Below, piece after piece: positions 23,409-35,652 of a stretch of 64,000 bases of DNA (position 1 is its first letter; every line of letters starts with the position of its first letter). The notes beneath the pieces were generated by a model. It had not been told where the DNA came from. It ran no database searches and saw only the letters and a program-made list of their open reading frames with translations. Both the position numbers and the translations under genes were made by a program. This DNA is from Saposhnikovia divaricata (Eukaryota > Streptophyta > Magnoliopsida > Apiales > Apiaceae): NCBI GenBank assembly GCA_036435485.1, contig CM071595.1, positions 228,952,080-229,016,079 on the forward strand. Direction: 5' to 3'.

Positions 23409-24016
23409 ATGCACTAGATATGCGCATCATGAATGGCTTGTCTGTCTTGGCCGTCTAAATACACTGCACAGACTTGCTTCTTTTGGTCTTGACATAATGC
23501 AACACTGTTTTATGTGTATTCGAGGGCAGGAAGATCTGAATCACTTATTCATTCACTGTGATTATAGTTCATGGGTCATTCAAAGATTGGCCATTCTTGC
23601 TGGCACCACTGTCCAGGCAACTACTTGGAGTGACTTGTTGACTGCTTGGGGCACAACCACAGACCCAATTCACAGACATCTTTTGCTTCTTATAGCCCAA
23701 GTCTACTGTTATGATATCTGGAGAGAAAGAAACTCTCGAGCACATTGCAAAGGCTGTGTTAGCCCTAACAAAATAATTGATGGTATAATTACGGATGTCA
23801 AATCTAAATTACGTAGTTCTACTTGGTTTGTAAATAGTGCTACTAATTCCAATTGAAGTAGATGGATAGATATTAGCTAGGCTGTTTTTTGCTTTCTATT
23901 CTCAATCTTTCAGAGATTGATTATAGATAGACCTCCTCTATGGTTTATCATAGAGCATGGGATACTCCCTTTTCTTTTTTGTTCTATATATACACAGCTT
24001 AGCAAAAAAAAAAAAA
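23409..24016 (+). mobile_element. 5'-truncated LINE with poly(A) tail
   Basis: A perfect 15-bp target duplication AGAGTTAGATAAATC lies at 23394-23408 and 24017-24031, and a poly(A) tail at 24004-24016. The coding part, up to a stop at 23856, is the C-terminal zinc-binding region found after the reverse transcriptase of plant L1 elements (zf-RVT type: CFMC, then HLFIHC, DIWRERNSR). The rest of the LINE was lost at insertion, as is common in target-primed reverse transcription. It is not a host gene. Confidence 0.88.
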
Positions 24017-24059
24017 AGAGTTAGATAAATCTACTATATATATAATAGCACAACATGTC

Positions 24060-24145
24060 ACATTTTGCTGAGGATCGAACCCATGACATATCAATTCAAA
24101 TGTCATTAAGTTATCCACTATAACCATTGAGGTATACACGTATTT
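24060..24145 (-). mobile_element. Possible tRNA-derived SINE remnant
   Basis: On the minus strand TGGTTATAGTGG resembles an internal A box and GGTTCGATCC, about 50 nt downstream, is a perfect B box. A diverged second copy (box B GTTTCGATCC) lies near 24770. No tail or target duplication was established, and the segment does not fold as a tRNA by eye. Confidence 0.35.
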
Positions 24146-24149
24146 GGTT

Positions 24150-25289
24150 AAATAGTAGAATTCATTATTTATATCCATCAATGTTTTTTCATTAATTTGA
24201 TTTTATTCCTTGTAAAATTACAATTTTAGTCATTGATCGTATAATTAATATACATCATTTAATAATCTTATATTCAATATGTCTATTTAATATCTACTTA
24301 AATATTACGTAATTAATTACAACAAACTAATAATAACCATTAATTTTCGCAATTAATAATTTATATTCGGAATTAATAATTTATATTCATGCATATATTT
24401 ATATTCGTCATTAATCAGATTTAAATTCTAAATTCTGAATAAAGTGAATTTAAATTCACAGTTGAAAACATAGATGACTATCTTAATAGATATTATAAAT
24501 CTTAGACATATTATGTTGAAAATGAAGCCGTTAAAAATGAAGCCCTCGAGAAGATAGTTTGCTAAGCTATATTTAGGCAACATCGCTACAATTGAAAGGT
24601 GTTCACGATCACAAAGTTGAATTATTAAAAGCCAAAATATCGCAATATTCCATATTTTATTTAATATCATTTTACATTTATGCCTTCCAATTTCCTATGA
24701 TTTTACTCTAAAACCCCCTAAAGTCAGGTGTTATGAAATCGTTAGTTAATCTTCGCATTGTCCAGGATCGAAACTGTGACATCTCAGTTCTAAATATAAT
24801 GAATTTAAATTTATAACTAAAATCATTGAACTAGATGACTAATTGATTGGATATTAGAATTTTTTGGACACAACCTGTTACAAAATGAGAGCACTTGAAA
24901 AAGGAGTAAGTTAATCCGTGTTTAGGCAACATTGCAACAAATTGAAGAATATTCATGATCACAACTATTAAAAACCAAAATCTCCTATAAAGCTAGAATA
25001 TCCCTGTGCCTTGCACGGGGAATGAAGCTACTACTTAATAAACCATCAAATTATTTCAAAAAAATCACCAATAATCACACAGGAGCAGAACCCTCAATAA
25101 TAATTATTAAATAAATCATCAATAATATCAACGCATCACCATTTTTCCAACCAAGTGGAGTATTTATGCTAAATAATAGTATGTATATTATCAAACTCAA
25201 TTTTTTTTATCTTTTGCTAAATCAAAAATCGTTTTGTCACACAAACCGTAAGTTACAAAAATGTCAATATTTATTCATGGATTATTGTA
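24150..25289. other. Intergenic, partly duplicated AT-rich sequence
   Basis: Two diverged copies of a phrase like TTTAGGCAACATCGC with TTCACGATCACAA lie near 24570 and 24925. At 25009-25021 the minus strand shows CCCCGTGCAAGGCACAGGG, 5 nt, then CTAG, another hairpin-plus-CTAG ending of Helitron type, though the next base is C. No gene is seen. Confidence 0.4.
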
Positions 25290-25562
25290 TAGAGGATAGA
25301 GCCAAGCAATTTTGGTTTTAAGAGGGGAACCGAAATTCTCGTTTTTTTCCATAAATTTGCTTCCACAAGAAGACAGAATAATACTATATCGAAAATTAAA
25401 GAAGATAATGGGGTCTGAAGGGTGAAAGTAAAAGAAGTGCTTGTCGAATATTTTTCTAACCTGCTTATAAAAACGTCAGCAGCGAATAAAAAATTATCAA
25501 CAAGAGAGGCAGTGCAAATAGTGTCCGAGGATTTAATCAAGTGCTAATGTTATCCATTACCA

Positions 25563-26135
25563 GTGAAGAAGTTAAGGATGCAGTATTTGCAATGCATCCT
25601 GAAAAAAATACTAGGAATTAATGGACTAAATCTAGCATTCTTTCAGACAAATCGGGATGTTGTGGGTGATGATGAGAGTAAGTTTTGTAAGGTGTTCTTT
25701 GAAACTGGAGAGTTGCCTAATGGTATTAATTTTATGTTGGTATGTCTCATTCCAAAGATCAACCAACTAAAGCAGAAGACGGACTTGCGCCCTATATCAC
25801 TATGTAATGTTTTAATGCAAATTTTGTCGAAGGTAATGGCTAACAGGTTAAAATCATGTTTGCCATCAGTCATATCTGATAGGCAAAGTTCTTTTATCAA
25901 AGGGAGACTGTTGATAGATAATGCAATTGTGGCTTTTAAGTTAAATCATTACATTAAAAGAAGAACGAAAGGAAAGATCGGAATGGCTATCTTGAAGGTT
26001 GATGTGTCAAAGGCTTATGATAGGTTGGAATGGAGATTCATAAAAAATATGTTAAGTAAAATTTGGTTTCAATCGATTATGGATAGAAAGAGTGATGACA
26101 TGTATTACGAGTGTATCATACAACTTCTCACATAA
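25563..26135 (+). pseudogene. LINE reverse transcriptase fragment
   Basis: This 190-codon open stretch covers the RT fingers and palm of an L1-type ORF2: DLRPISLCNV, SDRQSSFIKGRLLIDNA, then KVDVSKAYDRLEWRFI, whose D is the first catalytic aspartate. Frameshifts before and after break it. The FADD box appears in another frame at about 26310-26325, so no active polymerase can be made. Confidence 0.85.
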
Positions 26136-27073
26136 TGGTGTGGTGTTTGGGGAGGTTAATCCGCAAAGAGGAGTTTGATAAGGCGATCCCATCTCACCAT
26201 TTTTACATATACTATATGCTGAGGGTCTAAGTGTGTGCATTCAACGTAATGAAGGGACAAGACTAATTCCTGGATGTAGGATTGCGAGGGGAGCACCATC
26301 TATATCTAACCTCCTATTTTGCAGATGATTGTTACTTCTTTTTCCGAGCTTCAGCAGCAGAAGCAGGTGGTATGAAGAATTTATTGAGTAGATATGAACG
26401 AATGTAGTCGGGGCAGGCCATAAACTATAACAAATCGAGTGTTTTCTTTAGTCCAAATACTAGTGCTGAAGGTAGGCGATTGGTGTGTGAAAACTGGAGG
26501 TTCACGAAGCAAATATCCCTGGCAAATACTTAGGAATGTCGATGCATGTGGGGAGAAACAAGACTGAGGTGTTTGGTCTTTTAAATGAGCGAGTATGACA
26601 GAGGCTTCAAGGGTGGAGTAATAAAGGAATATCGAAAGCTGGAAAACTTACTCTTTTAAAATCATCAACTCAGGCAATCCCTAACTTTTGGTAAATTTGT
26701 TCTTGAATCCGGGAGCTATCTGTGATGGGTTAGAAAGCCAAATGAATGGATACTGGTGGGGGCATGGGCCAGATAGGAAGGGAATAAGATGGGTTGCTTG
26801 GTAGAAATTGCGTGTTACAAGGGGAGGAGGAGGTCCGGGGGTTAAAAGTTTAAAGAAATTTAATATCGTTATGCTAGCTAAACAAGGGTGGTGAATCTTG
26901 ACAAGAGCTAACCCGTTGTTATCTAATATTATGTAAGCGCGCTACTTCCCAGATATTCAATTTTTAAACGCAAGAGTGAGATTAAACCTAAGCTACATGT
27001 GACGTAGCATTATGGCGGCCCAGGAGGAAGTTAAGGTAGGATGCAGAAAGAGGATTGGTAATAGTGAAACAAC

Positions 27074-27479
27074 TGTAACTGTTTGATCTTAAGACCAATA
27101 TTTAATTAATTTATTGAGCCTTTCGTTTTGGCGAGAGTTTGTTAATAAGAGACGACATGGTTTAAAGAGGGAATAAACATGTCTTTGGCATTGGCTGCAG
27201 TTTATAACAGTGAGTTAGTCTCTCCTATGAGAAACTGACACGTGGACTAATGAAGGAGTAGAAATAGCCCAAGAGAGAGAAGGGGAAGTCAGACTTGAAA
27301 TCACGCATTTTCTATTTTGTTGTTTTTCATTTCTTCTCTTTTGTAACTCTGCAACCAGTAGCTAAAGGCTGTAATCTCTTTTATCATTTTATACATTTTA
27401 ATGGCTTGGTTCCATGTTTTGGGTTGATTTTACTTTTACTTTATTATTATCAAAAACACAAACGAAGTAGTTGGTTACA
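27074..27479 (+). repeat. 5' LTR of the chromovirus
   Basis: 406 bp, starts TGTAACTG and ends GGTTACA; same length as the 3' LTR. Confidence 0.93.
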
Positions 27480-27482
27480 AAG

Positions 27483-27495
27483 TGGTATCAGAGTA
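27483..27495 (+). other. Primer-binding site of the chromovirus
   Basis: TGGTATCAGAGTA lies 3 nt after the 5' LTR; plant initiator tRNA-Met sites read TGGTATCAGAGC. Confidence 0.8.
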
Positions 27496-27524
27496 GTAGT
27501 TCTTAGGTCAAAAATTAATTAAAT

Positions 27525-29005
27525 ATGGTTGAAGGCACTCGAATGAAGAGTCTGGATGAAAGGTTGAGAGTATTAGAAGGAAAATTCTGAGAATTATCTG
27601 AGGAAAACGCTCAAGGAAGAGCTACTATGAACCAAAAAATGGTCGAGATGAGTCAACAAATTGAAGAACTGGGGGTTGGATTGAATAAGGTGGATGATAG
27701 ATTCGATGAACTGAAGGCGTTGATTCTAAATGTACAGCATCAACAAAGGAAGGAAGGAGGCTCTTCAACAAGTCAAGGTAGTGCTACAGAAATCAGATCT
27801 AGGCCAGAGTCAAGGATTGGATCCAAGGAAGAGGTAACTCCCACTTCTGGGTTTATTAATCCTTTATATTCAACTGCTATTCCTGTTACATATATGGTGC
27901 CACAGAATGCTTTCACACTGGGTTTTAATCAGCCACACCCAATTAATCCCCACCCTCAGAGCCCACCATATTCATCACAACATGTTCCGATTCACACAGC
28001 CCCACCGTATTACTCTACCACCATGTCTACACACACAGGTTCGGCTAATCCTAATGCAATGATTCCACACCAAATATACATACCTTCATATACAAACCCT
28101 CAAACCCAGCTCCCATTCTATACTCATACTCCGAATGGACCACCATACTCACACCCTCATGTCACCCCTCACTCCCCAAATTTTAACCCCATCCCTAATA
28201 TTGAATTCCCTAAATTTGATGGGCAAGACCCCAAGGGATGGATTGTAAAGGCTGATCAATACTTCGAGTTTATTAACATTGAAGAGGTCAAAAAGGTGAA
28301 GCTGGATGGCCTTCATTTTGAAGGGAAGGCTAGTGTGTGGTATCGTTTCTATCAGAACAGCCGGGGAAATTCTAACTAGAAGGTATTCCAAACTGATTTA
28401 TTATCTAGGTTTGAGAATCCTGATAATCGTGATGTATAGGACATATTTAATAAATTGAGGCAAGTGGGTACTGTCACTGAATACGAAGATAAATTTGAAG
28501 AGTTATGTGCAATGGTGGTAGCCAGAAACAAGCATTTATCTGAGGAATACTTCGTTTCGAGTTTTATTAGTGGTTTGAAGGACCACATAAAAGGGGTAGT
28601 GAAGATGTTTAGACCTTAAGTTTTGGTTGATACCGTGTTCTTAGCAAAGCAAGAAGAGTCTAAGACTCAGTGAACCATGAGTAATTCGACCAAGACTTTC
28701 ATGACCAAGACAAGTTCAGGTGTAGGGGCAAAGACAATGGGAAATTACTCTGCTAATACAGGGGTCAAGAAGGAGCAACCTGCTAATAGGTCCACCTTGT
28801 CTAGCAAAGAAATTTTGGAAAGAAGAGCACATGGACTATGCTTCCACTGTGACGACAAGTACCACTCTGGAAAAGATTGTAGAGCCAAATTATACTCTAC
28901 GGTGGGGGAAGAAGATAACAACAGTGGAGAAGAAAGCATGGAAGCAGGAGAGTTAGTGGTGGAAGAAGAGTGCAACCCTGGGGAAATTTCTCTAAATGCC
29001 ATATT
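27525..29005 (+). pseudogene. Chromovirus gag with zinc knuckle, broken
   Basis: From the ATG at 27525 the frame stops after 21 codons (TGA 27588-27590), resumes, and stops again at 28377, 28436, 28618 and 28672. The capsid-like part (FDGQDPKGWIVKADQYF, then KVKLDGLHFEGKASVWY) is followed by a nucleocapsid CCHC knuckle CFHCDDKYHSGKDC near 28840. The middle is proline- and histidine-rich. Gag would form the retrotransposon particle; with five stops it cannot. Confidence 0.85.
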
Positions 29006-29622
29006 TGGTAATCAGACCCCAAGCACAATACGGTTACAGGGCAGAATTAAGAAACAAAGGGTGAGTATCTTAATTGATAGTGGTTTGACTCACAGCTTTA
29101 TAGATGAGAAGGTGGTTAAGCATTTGGGATTAGTAGTAGAGAAGGTGCCTACTCTGATGGTTAGTGTAGCAGATGGGTCGAAGTCAGTAAGTGAGATAGC
29201 TTGTAAAAACCTCACTTACAGTATACAGGGACACTCATTTTCGAATGAATTGAGGCTATATTCACTTGGGGGGGTAAGACTTGGTACTTGGGGTGGATTG
29301 GTTGAAAGGCAACAACCCAGTTACTTTTAACTATCAAGACCTCAGTATCACCATTATCAAAGAAGGGAATAAGGTAGTGTTACAAGGGGAAAGCCAAGAG
29401 GGTGCACTCAAGACTATTAGTGGGAAAGGGTTGTACAAACTTATGAGGGGAAAACAAACAATATCCCAGGGATACTTATGTATGATTAATGCTTGTGAAG
29501 AAGAGCCAAAGGAAGCAACGGATCCCTTGTTCCAACTGAGATCTCCCAACTGTTACAGCAGTACAGTGATGTTTTTCAAGAACCTAAGGGGCTGCCTCCC
29601 CATCGATATCATGACCATATAA
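29006..29622 (+). pseudogene. Chromovirus aspartic protease, frameshifted
   Basis: The catalytic motif ILIDSGLTHSFID is present near 29070 with its aspartate kept; the usual S/T after DSG is L here. The frame shifts at about 29280, after which LGVDWLKGNNPVTFN continues in another frame, so no intact protease-RT fusion remains. Confidence 0.8.
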
Positions 29623-29648
29623 TACCACTAATAGAAGGCAGCCAGCCA

Positions 29649-31018
29649 TTGAACCAGCAGAGCTACAGGGTGCCTTACTTTCAAAAAAATGAGATAGAAA
29701 GACAAGTAGAAGACATGCTCAAAACAGGGGTAATTCAACCCAACACAAGCCCGTTTGCTTCTCCGGTTATCTTAGTAAAGAAAAAAGATGGGACGTGGAG
29801 AATGTGTATCGATTATCGAAAGTTAAATGATATCACGGTGAAGAATAAATATCCTATACCGGTGATAGACGAGTTATTGGATGAATTGAAAGGAGCGAGT
29901 TGGTTTACAAAGTTGGACCTCCGTTCTGGGTATCACCAGATTAGGATGTTTATTGGTGAAGAATATTAGACGACATTCAAGACCCATCAAGGGTTATATG
30001 AATTCAAGGTTATGCCGTTCGGATTGACTAACGCCCCGACCTCATTTCAAGCTCTTATGAATGAGGTTTTTCAGTCTCAACTACGGAAGTCAGTACTAGT
30101 CTTCTTTGACGATATTCTCGTGTATAGCAGGACATTCGAAGAGCACCTGGTCCATTTGGAAGAGGTTTTAAAGGTTATGAGAGATCACAAACTGTTCATC
30201 AAGGCAAGCAAGTGCTCCTTCGGTCAAAATCAGCTAGAGTATCTTGGCCATATCATATCTAGAGAGGGGGTTGCTACGGATGCTAGCAAAGTGAAGTCAA
30301 TGGTGCAATGGACAACTCCTAGTACAATCAAACAACTAAGGGGATTCTTAGGACTTACGGGGTATTATCGCAGGTTTGTGTGAAACTATGGGCTTATTTG
30401 CAAACCCCTTATAGAATTACTAAAGAAAGGAATGTTTCAGTGGAGCCAAGAGGCTCAACAAGCTTTTGATCACTTGAAACAAGTCATGGTCACTACGCCT
30501 GTCCTTACCTTGCCAGACTACACTAAACCTTTCACCATAGAAACCGATGCTAGTGGTACAGGGGTGGGCGCTGTATTGATGCAACAAGGCAAACTCATTG
30601 CTTATTATAGCAAGAGTTTATCAGCAAGACAACAGGCCATGTCGACATACGAAAAAGAATTACTAGCAATTGTGCTGGCTACTCCTAAATGGCACTCGTA
30701 TTTGCAAGGCCACCGTTTCATAATTAAGACGGACCACCAATCTTTGAAGTATCTACTCGAACAACGACTTTCAACCCTCGTACAACAGAAGTGGCTTGCA
30801 AAGCTTATTGGTTTAAACTACGAGATTGTATACAAGAAGGGGAAAGATAACACGGTTGCAGATGCATTGTCTAGGATGCACGAGCCTGTTAATGAAGGAG
30901 AATTGTACAACATCACTACTGCTCAACCTGGATGGCTTACTGATGTTATTAACAGTTACAACAATGATCCAGAATCCATGATGAGAACTTCAGTGAATAC
31001 CAGTATAGTAAAGGGTTG
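29649..31018 (+). pseudogene. Chromovirus reverse transcriptase and RNase H
   Basis: The RT part runs from YRVPYFQKNEIERQVEDML through KKKDGTWRMCIDYRKLN, FTKLDLRSGYHQIRM, MPFGLTNAPTSFQALMN and the active-site box VFFDDILVYS near 30110. RNase H follows with TIETDASGTGVGAVL near 30540 and KTDHQSLKYLL. In-frame stops occur at 29968 and 30381, and a frameshift lies near 31005. The catalytic residues are still readable but the chain is broken. Confidence 0.9.
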
Positions 31019-32655
31019 ATCAAATATGGGGATAAACTGTATATGGGTCGAGGTGAAGAATTTAGAACCACGCTAATATGGGAATTCCATGATGAAGTTT
31101 TAGGAGGACACTCGGGACAGGATGCAACTTATAAGAGGTTGTCTCAGTTTTTTTTCTGGAAAACAATGAGAAAGGATGTCAACGAGTATGTACGCTGTTG
31201 TGACACCTGTCAAAGAGTGAAGACTGGAACTCATTTACCCAATGGACTACTACCGCCTCTACCAGTCCCAAATCAGGTCTGGGAAGATATTTCATGCGAT
31301 TTTATTGAAGGGTTGCCTACCTCAGGAGGAAAAGACTGTATAATGGTGGTTGTGGATCGACTTTCCAAGGTAGGCCACTTTATTCCCCTCTCTCACCCCT
31401 TTACAGCAACCCAGGTGGCTCAACTCTTTCTCGATAACATATAAAAATTGCACTGGCTGTCCAGGTCTATTGTCTCAGATAGAGACAAGATTTTTACGAG
31501 CAATTTTTGGAAAGAACTATTTTTTACAATGGGGACACAACTGAACTTCAGTACCTCTTACCATCCCCAGACAGATGGGCAAACTGAACGACTTAACAGG
31601 TGTCTTGAACACTATCTAAGAGCTATGGTGAGTAAATGGCCCAAACAGTGGAGTAAATGGCTACCTTTAGTTGAATGGTGGTACAACTCTTCGTTCCACT
31701 CTGCATTTCAAATGAGTCCGTATGAAGCTTTGTATGGAGTGCAGCCTCGTCAATTGTGTATCCCTTCGAATTGCAGAACTACTATGAGTGCAGTGATTGA
31801 CTTTCAAATAGAGAGGGAAGCTATGAACCATGTCTTGCATAGGGATGGCAATTTGTACGGAACTGATTGAAACCCGATCCGTTCCGACCCGATCGGTTCT
31901 AACCGAACCCGAACTCGAAGTATTTGGTTCGGGTTTTGTTTTTTTTAGACCCGAAGTAGTTTCGGTTCAGGTTTGGTTTTTAGCCTAACCGACCCGGACC
32001 CAGGCCCGAAACACGAAACCCGAATCGAACCCGGACCCGAAACCCGTTTAGACCCGAAAAAATATAACTAATATAATAATTTCATATGTATATTAATAAT
32101 ATGTTAATATATGTATTAGTATTAGTATTTATTAGAGTTGGGCCATGACCCATAAACCATAGCTAACTTCTTAGGATAATATGCAAAATGTAATCCACGA
32201 GCCACGACCAACAATATTCTCCCTGATCCAGTCCATTTTTATTCGGAATTTTGGATGATTGAATAAGAAATTTTGATGCTTTATGATTTAGCTTGCTAGC
32301 AGAGTGTATATAAGGTAAGGTTTTTGAAATGCCAATGTTTGCATATTTGTTTTTTCCAAAATTTTCGGGTCCGCTTGACAAAAAAAAAAAAAAAAATTCG
32401 GGTCCGGGTTAGACCCGAACCGAACCGAAACGTAGGGAAGTGGTGTTTGAAGTAGGGGATTGGGTGTTTTTGAAACTCCAGCCGTATAGGCAGTTGTCTG
32501 TGGCCATTCGGAAATATTTGAAGTTGGCACATAAATTCTTTGGACCATACAGAGTGATAGAAAAGGTGGGCCCTGTAGCTTATAAACTCGAGCTACCAGT
32601 GGGCAGTCTAGTGCATCCAGTCTTCCACGTCAGTTTACTAAAGAAAAAGGTTTGA
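31016..32655 (+). pseudogene. Chromovirus integrase, interrupted
   Basis: The zinc-binding HHCC region (FHDEVLGGHSG, CCDTCQRVK) and the catalytic core (DFIEGLPTSGGKDC, SDRDKIF, YHPQTDGQTERLN) are clear. A stop lies at 31442. At 31845 the frame runs into a foreign repeat; integrase resumes at about 32425 (EVVFEVGDWVFLKLQPYRQ) up to PVFHVSLLKKKV. About 20 residues at the junction appear to be lost. Confidence 0.85.
31846..32425. mobile_element. Truncated hAT-like repeat inside the integrase
   Basis: It starts GGGATGGCAATTTG, a common terminus of plant hAT-type elements, and continues with many ACCCGAACC/GGTTCGGG repeats on both sides of an AT-rich centre. The matching right terminus is missing: the arm stops at CCGAACCGAACCGAAA and integrase sequence resumes. 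The insertion therefore suffered a right-end deletion that also took some integrase codons. Confidence 0.65.
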
Positions 32656-32868
32656 TCAAAATTTCAGGTTACTGCAGAGCTGCCCAAAATGGGAGAGGAT
32701 GGACAGTTTTTAGTCTACCCAGCTGCAGTCATTAATCGAAGGATAGTCAAGAAGGGCAATAGTGCAGTAGTACAGTGGTTTATCCAATGATCCCACTCCA
32801 TTCCGGAAGATGCACGCCGGGAAGATGCAGCTGCTATCTCTGAACAATACCCAGATTTCAATCCTTGA
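32656..32868 (+). pseudogene. Chromodomain remnant of the chromovirus
   Basis: After LLKKKV a stop is followed in frame by YPAAVINRRIVKKGNSAVVQ, a stop in place of a tryptophan codon (TGA 32788-32790), then SHSIPEDA...PDFNP. This matches the shape of the integrase C-terminal chromodomain of plant chromoviruses, which targets insertion to heterochromatin. Confidence 0.7.
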
Positions 32869-32896
32869 GGACAAGGATTGTTTTAGAGGGAGGCAA

Positions 32897-33302
32897 TGTA
32901 AGTGTTTGATCTTAAGACCAATATTTAATTAATTTATTGAGCCTTTCGTTTTGGCGGGAGTTTGTTAATAAGAGACAACATCGTTTAAAGAGGGAATAAA
33001 CATGTCTTTGGCATTGGGTGCAGGCTATAACAGTGAGTTAGTCTCTCCTATGAGAAATTGACACGTGGACTAATGAAGGAGTAGAAATAGCCCAAGAGAG
33101 AGAAGGGGAAGTCAGACTTGTAATCACGCGTTTTCTATTTTGTTGTTTTTCCTTTCTTCTCTTTTGTAACTCTGCAACAAGTAGCTAAAGGCTGTATTCT
33201 CTTTTATCATTTTATACATTTTAATGGCTTGGTTCCATGTTTTGGGTTGATTTTACTTTTACTTTATTATTATCAAAAACACAAACGAAGTAGTTGGTTA
33301 CA
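32897..33302 (+). repeat. 3' LTR of the chromovirus
   Basis: 406 bp, preceded by the purine tract AGAGGGAGGCAA; differs from the 5' LTR at roughly a dozen positions. Confidence 0.93.
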
Positions 33303-34474
33303 ACAACGAAGGTATGGCAAACTCCATGGTTATTATGCATTGAGAATGATTTCTTAACCACCCATGGTCCAGTTGAGTTGCAAGAGATTACAGTCAAGAG
33401 TTTCATCGATACGAAAATTGAAACCTGGGATGTTGACATTCTGAATGATATTTGTGAGCCACGAGATAGAGAGTTTATCAGACGAATTCTAATTCCAATG
33501 AGAGAAAGAGAAAGGACTCATGATTCTGGGTATTGGACCATAAAGGCCAGTTTACTGTTAGAAGTTGTTATAAAAGATTGCAGGGCGAACAAGGTAGCAT
33601 ACACGCAAGCTTTTGGAAATGGTTATGGTCTCTATAGTTACCAGGGACGATGATTAATTTTTTGTGGCGTGTATGTCGTGGTACTTGCCTACAACCCAAG
33701 CACTATTGACAAAGAAGGTTGGTATCAATGGAAAATATCCTTGGTGCCATAGATATATAGAGACTAGTGTGCATGTGCTTTTTGAATGCGATTTTGCAAG
33801 AATTGTATAAGGGAATACGGATCTACACCACTTGATACAGTTACAACCAAATGACACAAGTTTTGATATGCTAGTACGGGTGTTTTCTACGGCTACGAGG
33901 GAACAATATGTGTTAAAAGGAGGAATCGAAGAAATAAGTGGGTCTAGGATAAGGCGAATGGTTCAGTGTTTAGAGTTAAGGAAGCTCCAGTGCATTTACT
34001 CATGGATTGGAGAGAAGCTGTAAATGGTGTAAAGAACAGTAGTCATCTACAAGCATACCCGAGGAAATGGAGCAAACCACCTGAAGAATGGGTCAAGTTA
34101 ACATTGATGCTGCTACGTTTAACAAAGGATTTATAGGTATTGGTAGCATCATGCATGATTCTGAGGAAAATTTTCTAAGAGCTAAATGTGGATGATTGAG
34201 GGAGCGTGGAAACCAGGTGAAGCAGAAGCTCTTAGTTTGAAGGAGGTGTTGTCATGGGCAAAATCTCTAAATCTTCATCACTATATCTTCGAAACTGATT
34301 GCAAAACACTTGCAGGGGCTTGTAAGAAGACTGAAGGGACAACATATTTTGACACTATCGTCTCGAATTATATTGATTTTTAAGCACTTTGATCATGTAC
34401 TAGTTGAGTTTATTTATAGGTCTGGAATGGTGCATCACATTTGTTAGCCAGGATTGCATATTTTTTGTGAGGCT
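33303..34474 (+). pseudogene. LINE 3' coding part with RNase H-like domain
   Basis: This is the continuation of the split LINE. WQTPWLLCIEND and the zinc-binding segment (CPWC...HVLFECDFA) span frames at 33294-33860. The RNase H-like domain follows at about 34085-34380 (VNIDAATF-like start, then GAWKPGEAEALSLKEVLSWA and FETDCKTLAGACKKT). Several frameshifts and stops separate the pieces. Confidence 0.75.
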
Positions 34475-34801
34475 TGTTGGGATATTTTGTTTAATTCAAA
34501 CATATATCCTGTTATTCTAGTTATAGAAATAAAGTGTTGATATGTCAACATGATTTGGTCAATCGTAATTGAGAGATTATAGGAGTCTGAATACGTTTGT
34601 CTTGAGCAGCAAGAATAAGATAAGATATTATTGAGAGATTATAGGTGGTGAGAGATTATAGGAGTCTTGAATATTGTTTTTCTATTTAAACAATGTAATC
34701 GTATTATTTTATATCAATGTGAAGATGAGTAGTTTTCCTCTCTGTTAAACACTCAGTATACATATTCTTAGTTTTTTTTCCTTACATTTGGTATCAGAGC
34801 C

Positions 34802-35350
34802 ATGGAAGCATCCAAGGCAAAGGAAGGTGTTGTGGGTTTGAACTATCCCATGTTAACGAGAAGCAATTATACAACATGGTCCCTTAAGATGAAAGTGTTC
34901 ATGAAGGCGCAAGGAGTTTGGGGTGCAATTGAGCAGAAGGATCCTAAGGTAGCCATTGACGAGAGGATGGTGCAGGTAGCCCTTGCAGCAATATATCAAG
35001 GTGTGCCCGAGGAAATATTGTTGGCCATTGCTGAGAAAGAAACTGCTAAGGAGGCATGGGAAGCGATTAAGACGATGTGTATGGGAGAGGAACGAGTAAA
35101 GGAGGCAAAGGTGCAAACATTAAAGGGACAGTTTGAGTCTATGGTCATGAAGGAAACAGACCAGGTGGATGACTTTTGTATGAAGCTGAGCGGAATTGTC
35201 ACGAACATACGGGTTCTTGGTGAAACAATGGAGGAATCAAGTGTTGTGAGGAAAATTTTGCGTGCAGTCCCAGATAAGTTTCTTCAAATAGCTTCAAGCA
35301 TCGAGCAATTTGGGGATATTAAGGTGATGACAGTCGAAGAAGTGGTGGGT
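34802..35350 (+). pseudogene. Copia gag N-terminal part
   Basis: About 183 codons from ATG are open and match the Copia gag family (DUF4219 then UBN2 type): LNYPMLTRSNYTTWSLKMKV near the start, AWEAIKTMCMGEERVKEAKV, then VEEVVGR where foreign sequence begins. The zinc knuckle and all of pol are absent. The 204-codon frame only continues by chance into the foreign LTR. Confidence 0.85.
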
Positions 35351-35652
35351 CGTGTTCTGTTTTCTAGCTTGCAGTTTCCTTGTATTGCACTATATATTGT
35401 GAAGTATTTGCAGTAATAAAATGAGAAGAAGAGAATACAATGTAGTCTTTTAATTTCTGTTTCTTCACATGTACATACACATATAGATATAGGTGTCTTG
35501 TATAAGTTTTATTTTCTACATTTGGTATCAAAGCGGGCGATTCTCGAGGACCTCGTTCCGTTTGTTTCCGCCATTGTTAATGTTGTTCTTGAGCTTTTAT
35601 CATTGGTTCTGCATGCCAAGTGTTTAATCAATGGTCTCAGTCATAGAATCTG
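35351..35652 (+). repeat. Second Copia-like LTR end and primer site
   Basis: A stretch starting TGTTCTGTTTTC and ending TTTTCTACA (to about 35519) is followed by TTTGGTATCAAAGC, again a tRNA-Met-type primer site, then GC-richer leader sequence. It appears to be a piece of a different LTR element joined into the gag of the relic. Confidence 0.5.

Larger units (their letters stand above)
27074..33302 (+). mobile_element. Ty3/gypsy chromovirus LTR retrotransposon, decayed
   Basis: Two 406-bp LTRs (27074-27479, 32897-33302) have perfect TGTAA/TTACA ends and about 97 percent identity by eye. The 5-bp target duplication ACAAC is perfect (27069-27073, 33303-33307). A primer site TGGTATCAGAG complementary to initiator tRNA-Met is at 27483, and a polypurine tract AGAGGGAGG ends just before the 3' LTR. 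The order gag, protease, RT, RNase H, integrase, C-terminal chromodomain marks a chromovirus. Many stops, several frameshifts and an inserted repeat at 31846-32425 make it inactive. It lies inside the LINE. Confidence 0.93.

Noticed and set aside
34536..34786. Copia LTR start at TGTTGATATGTC (34536)
   Set aside because: No matching target duplication; starting at 34475 gives the perfect AGGCT duplication and a LINE that reads on across the joint.
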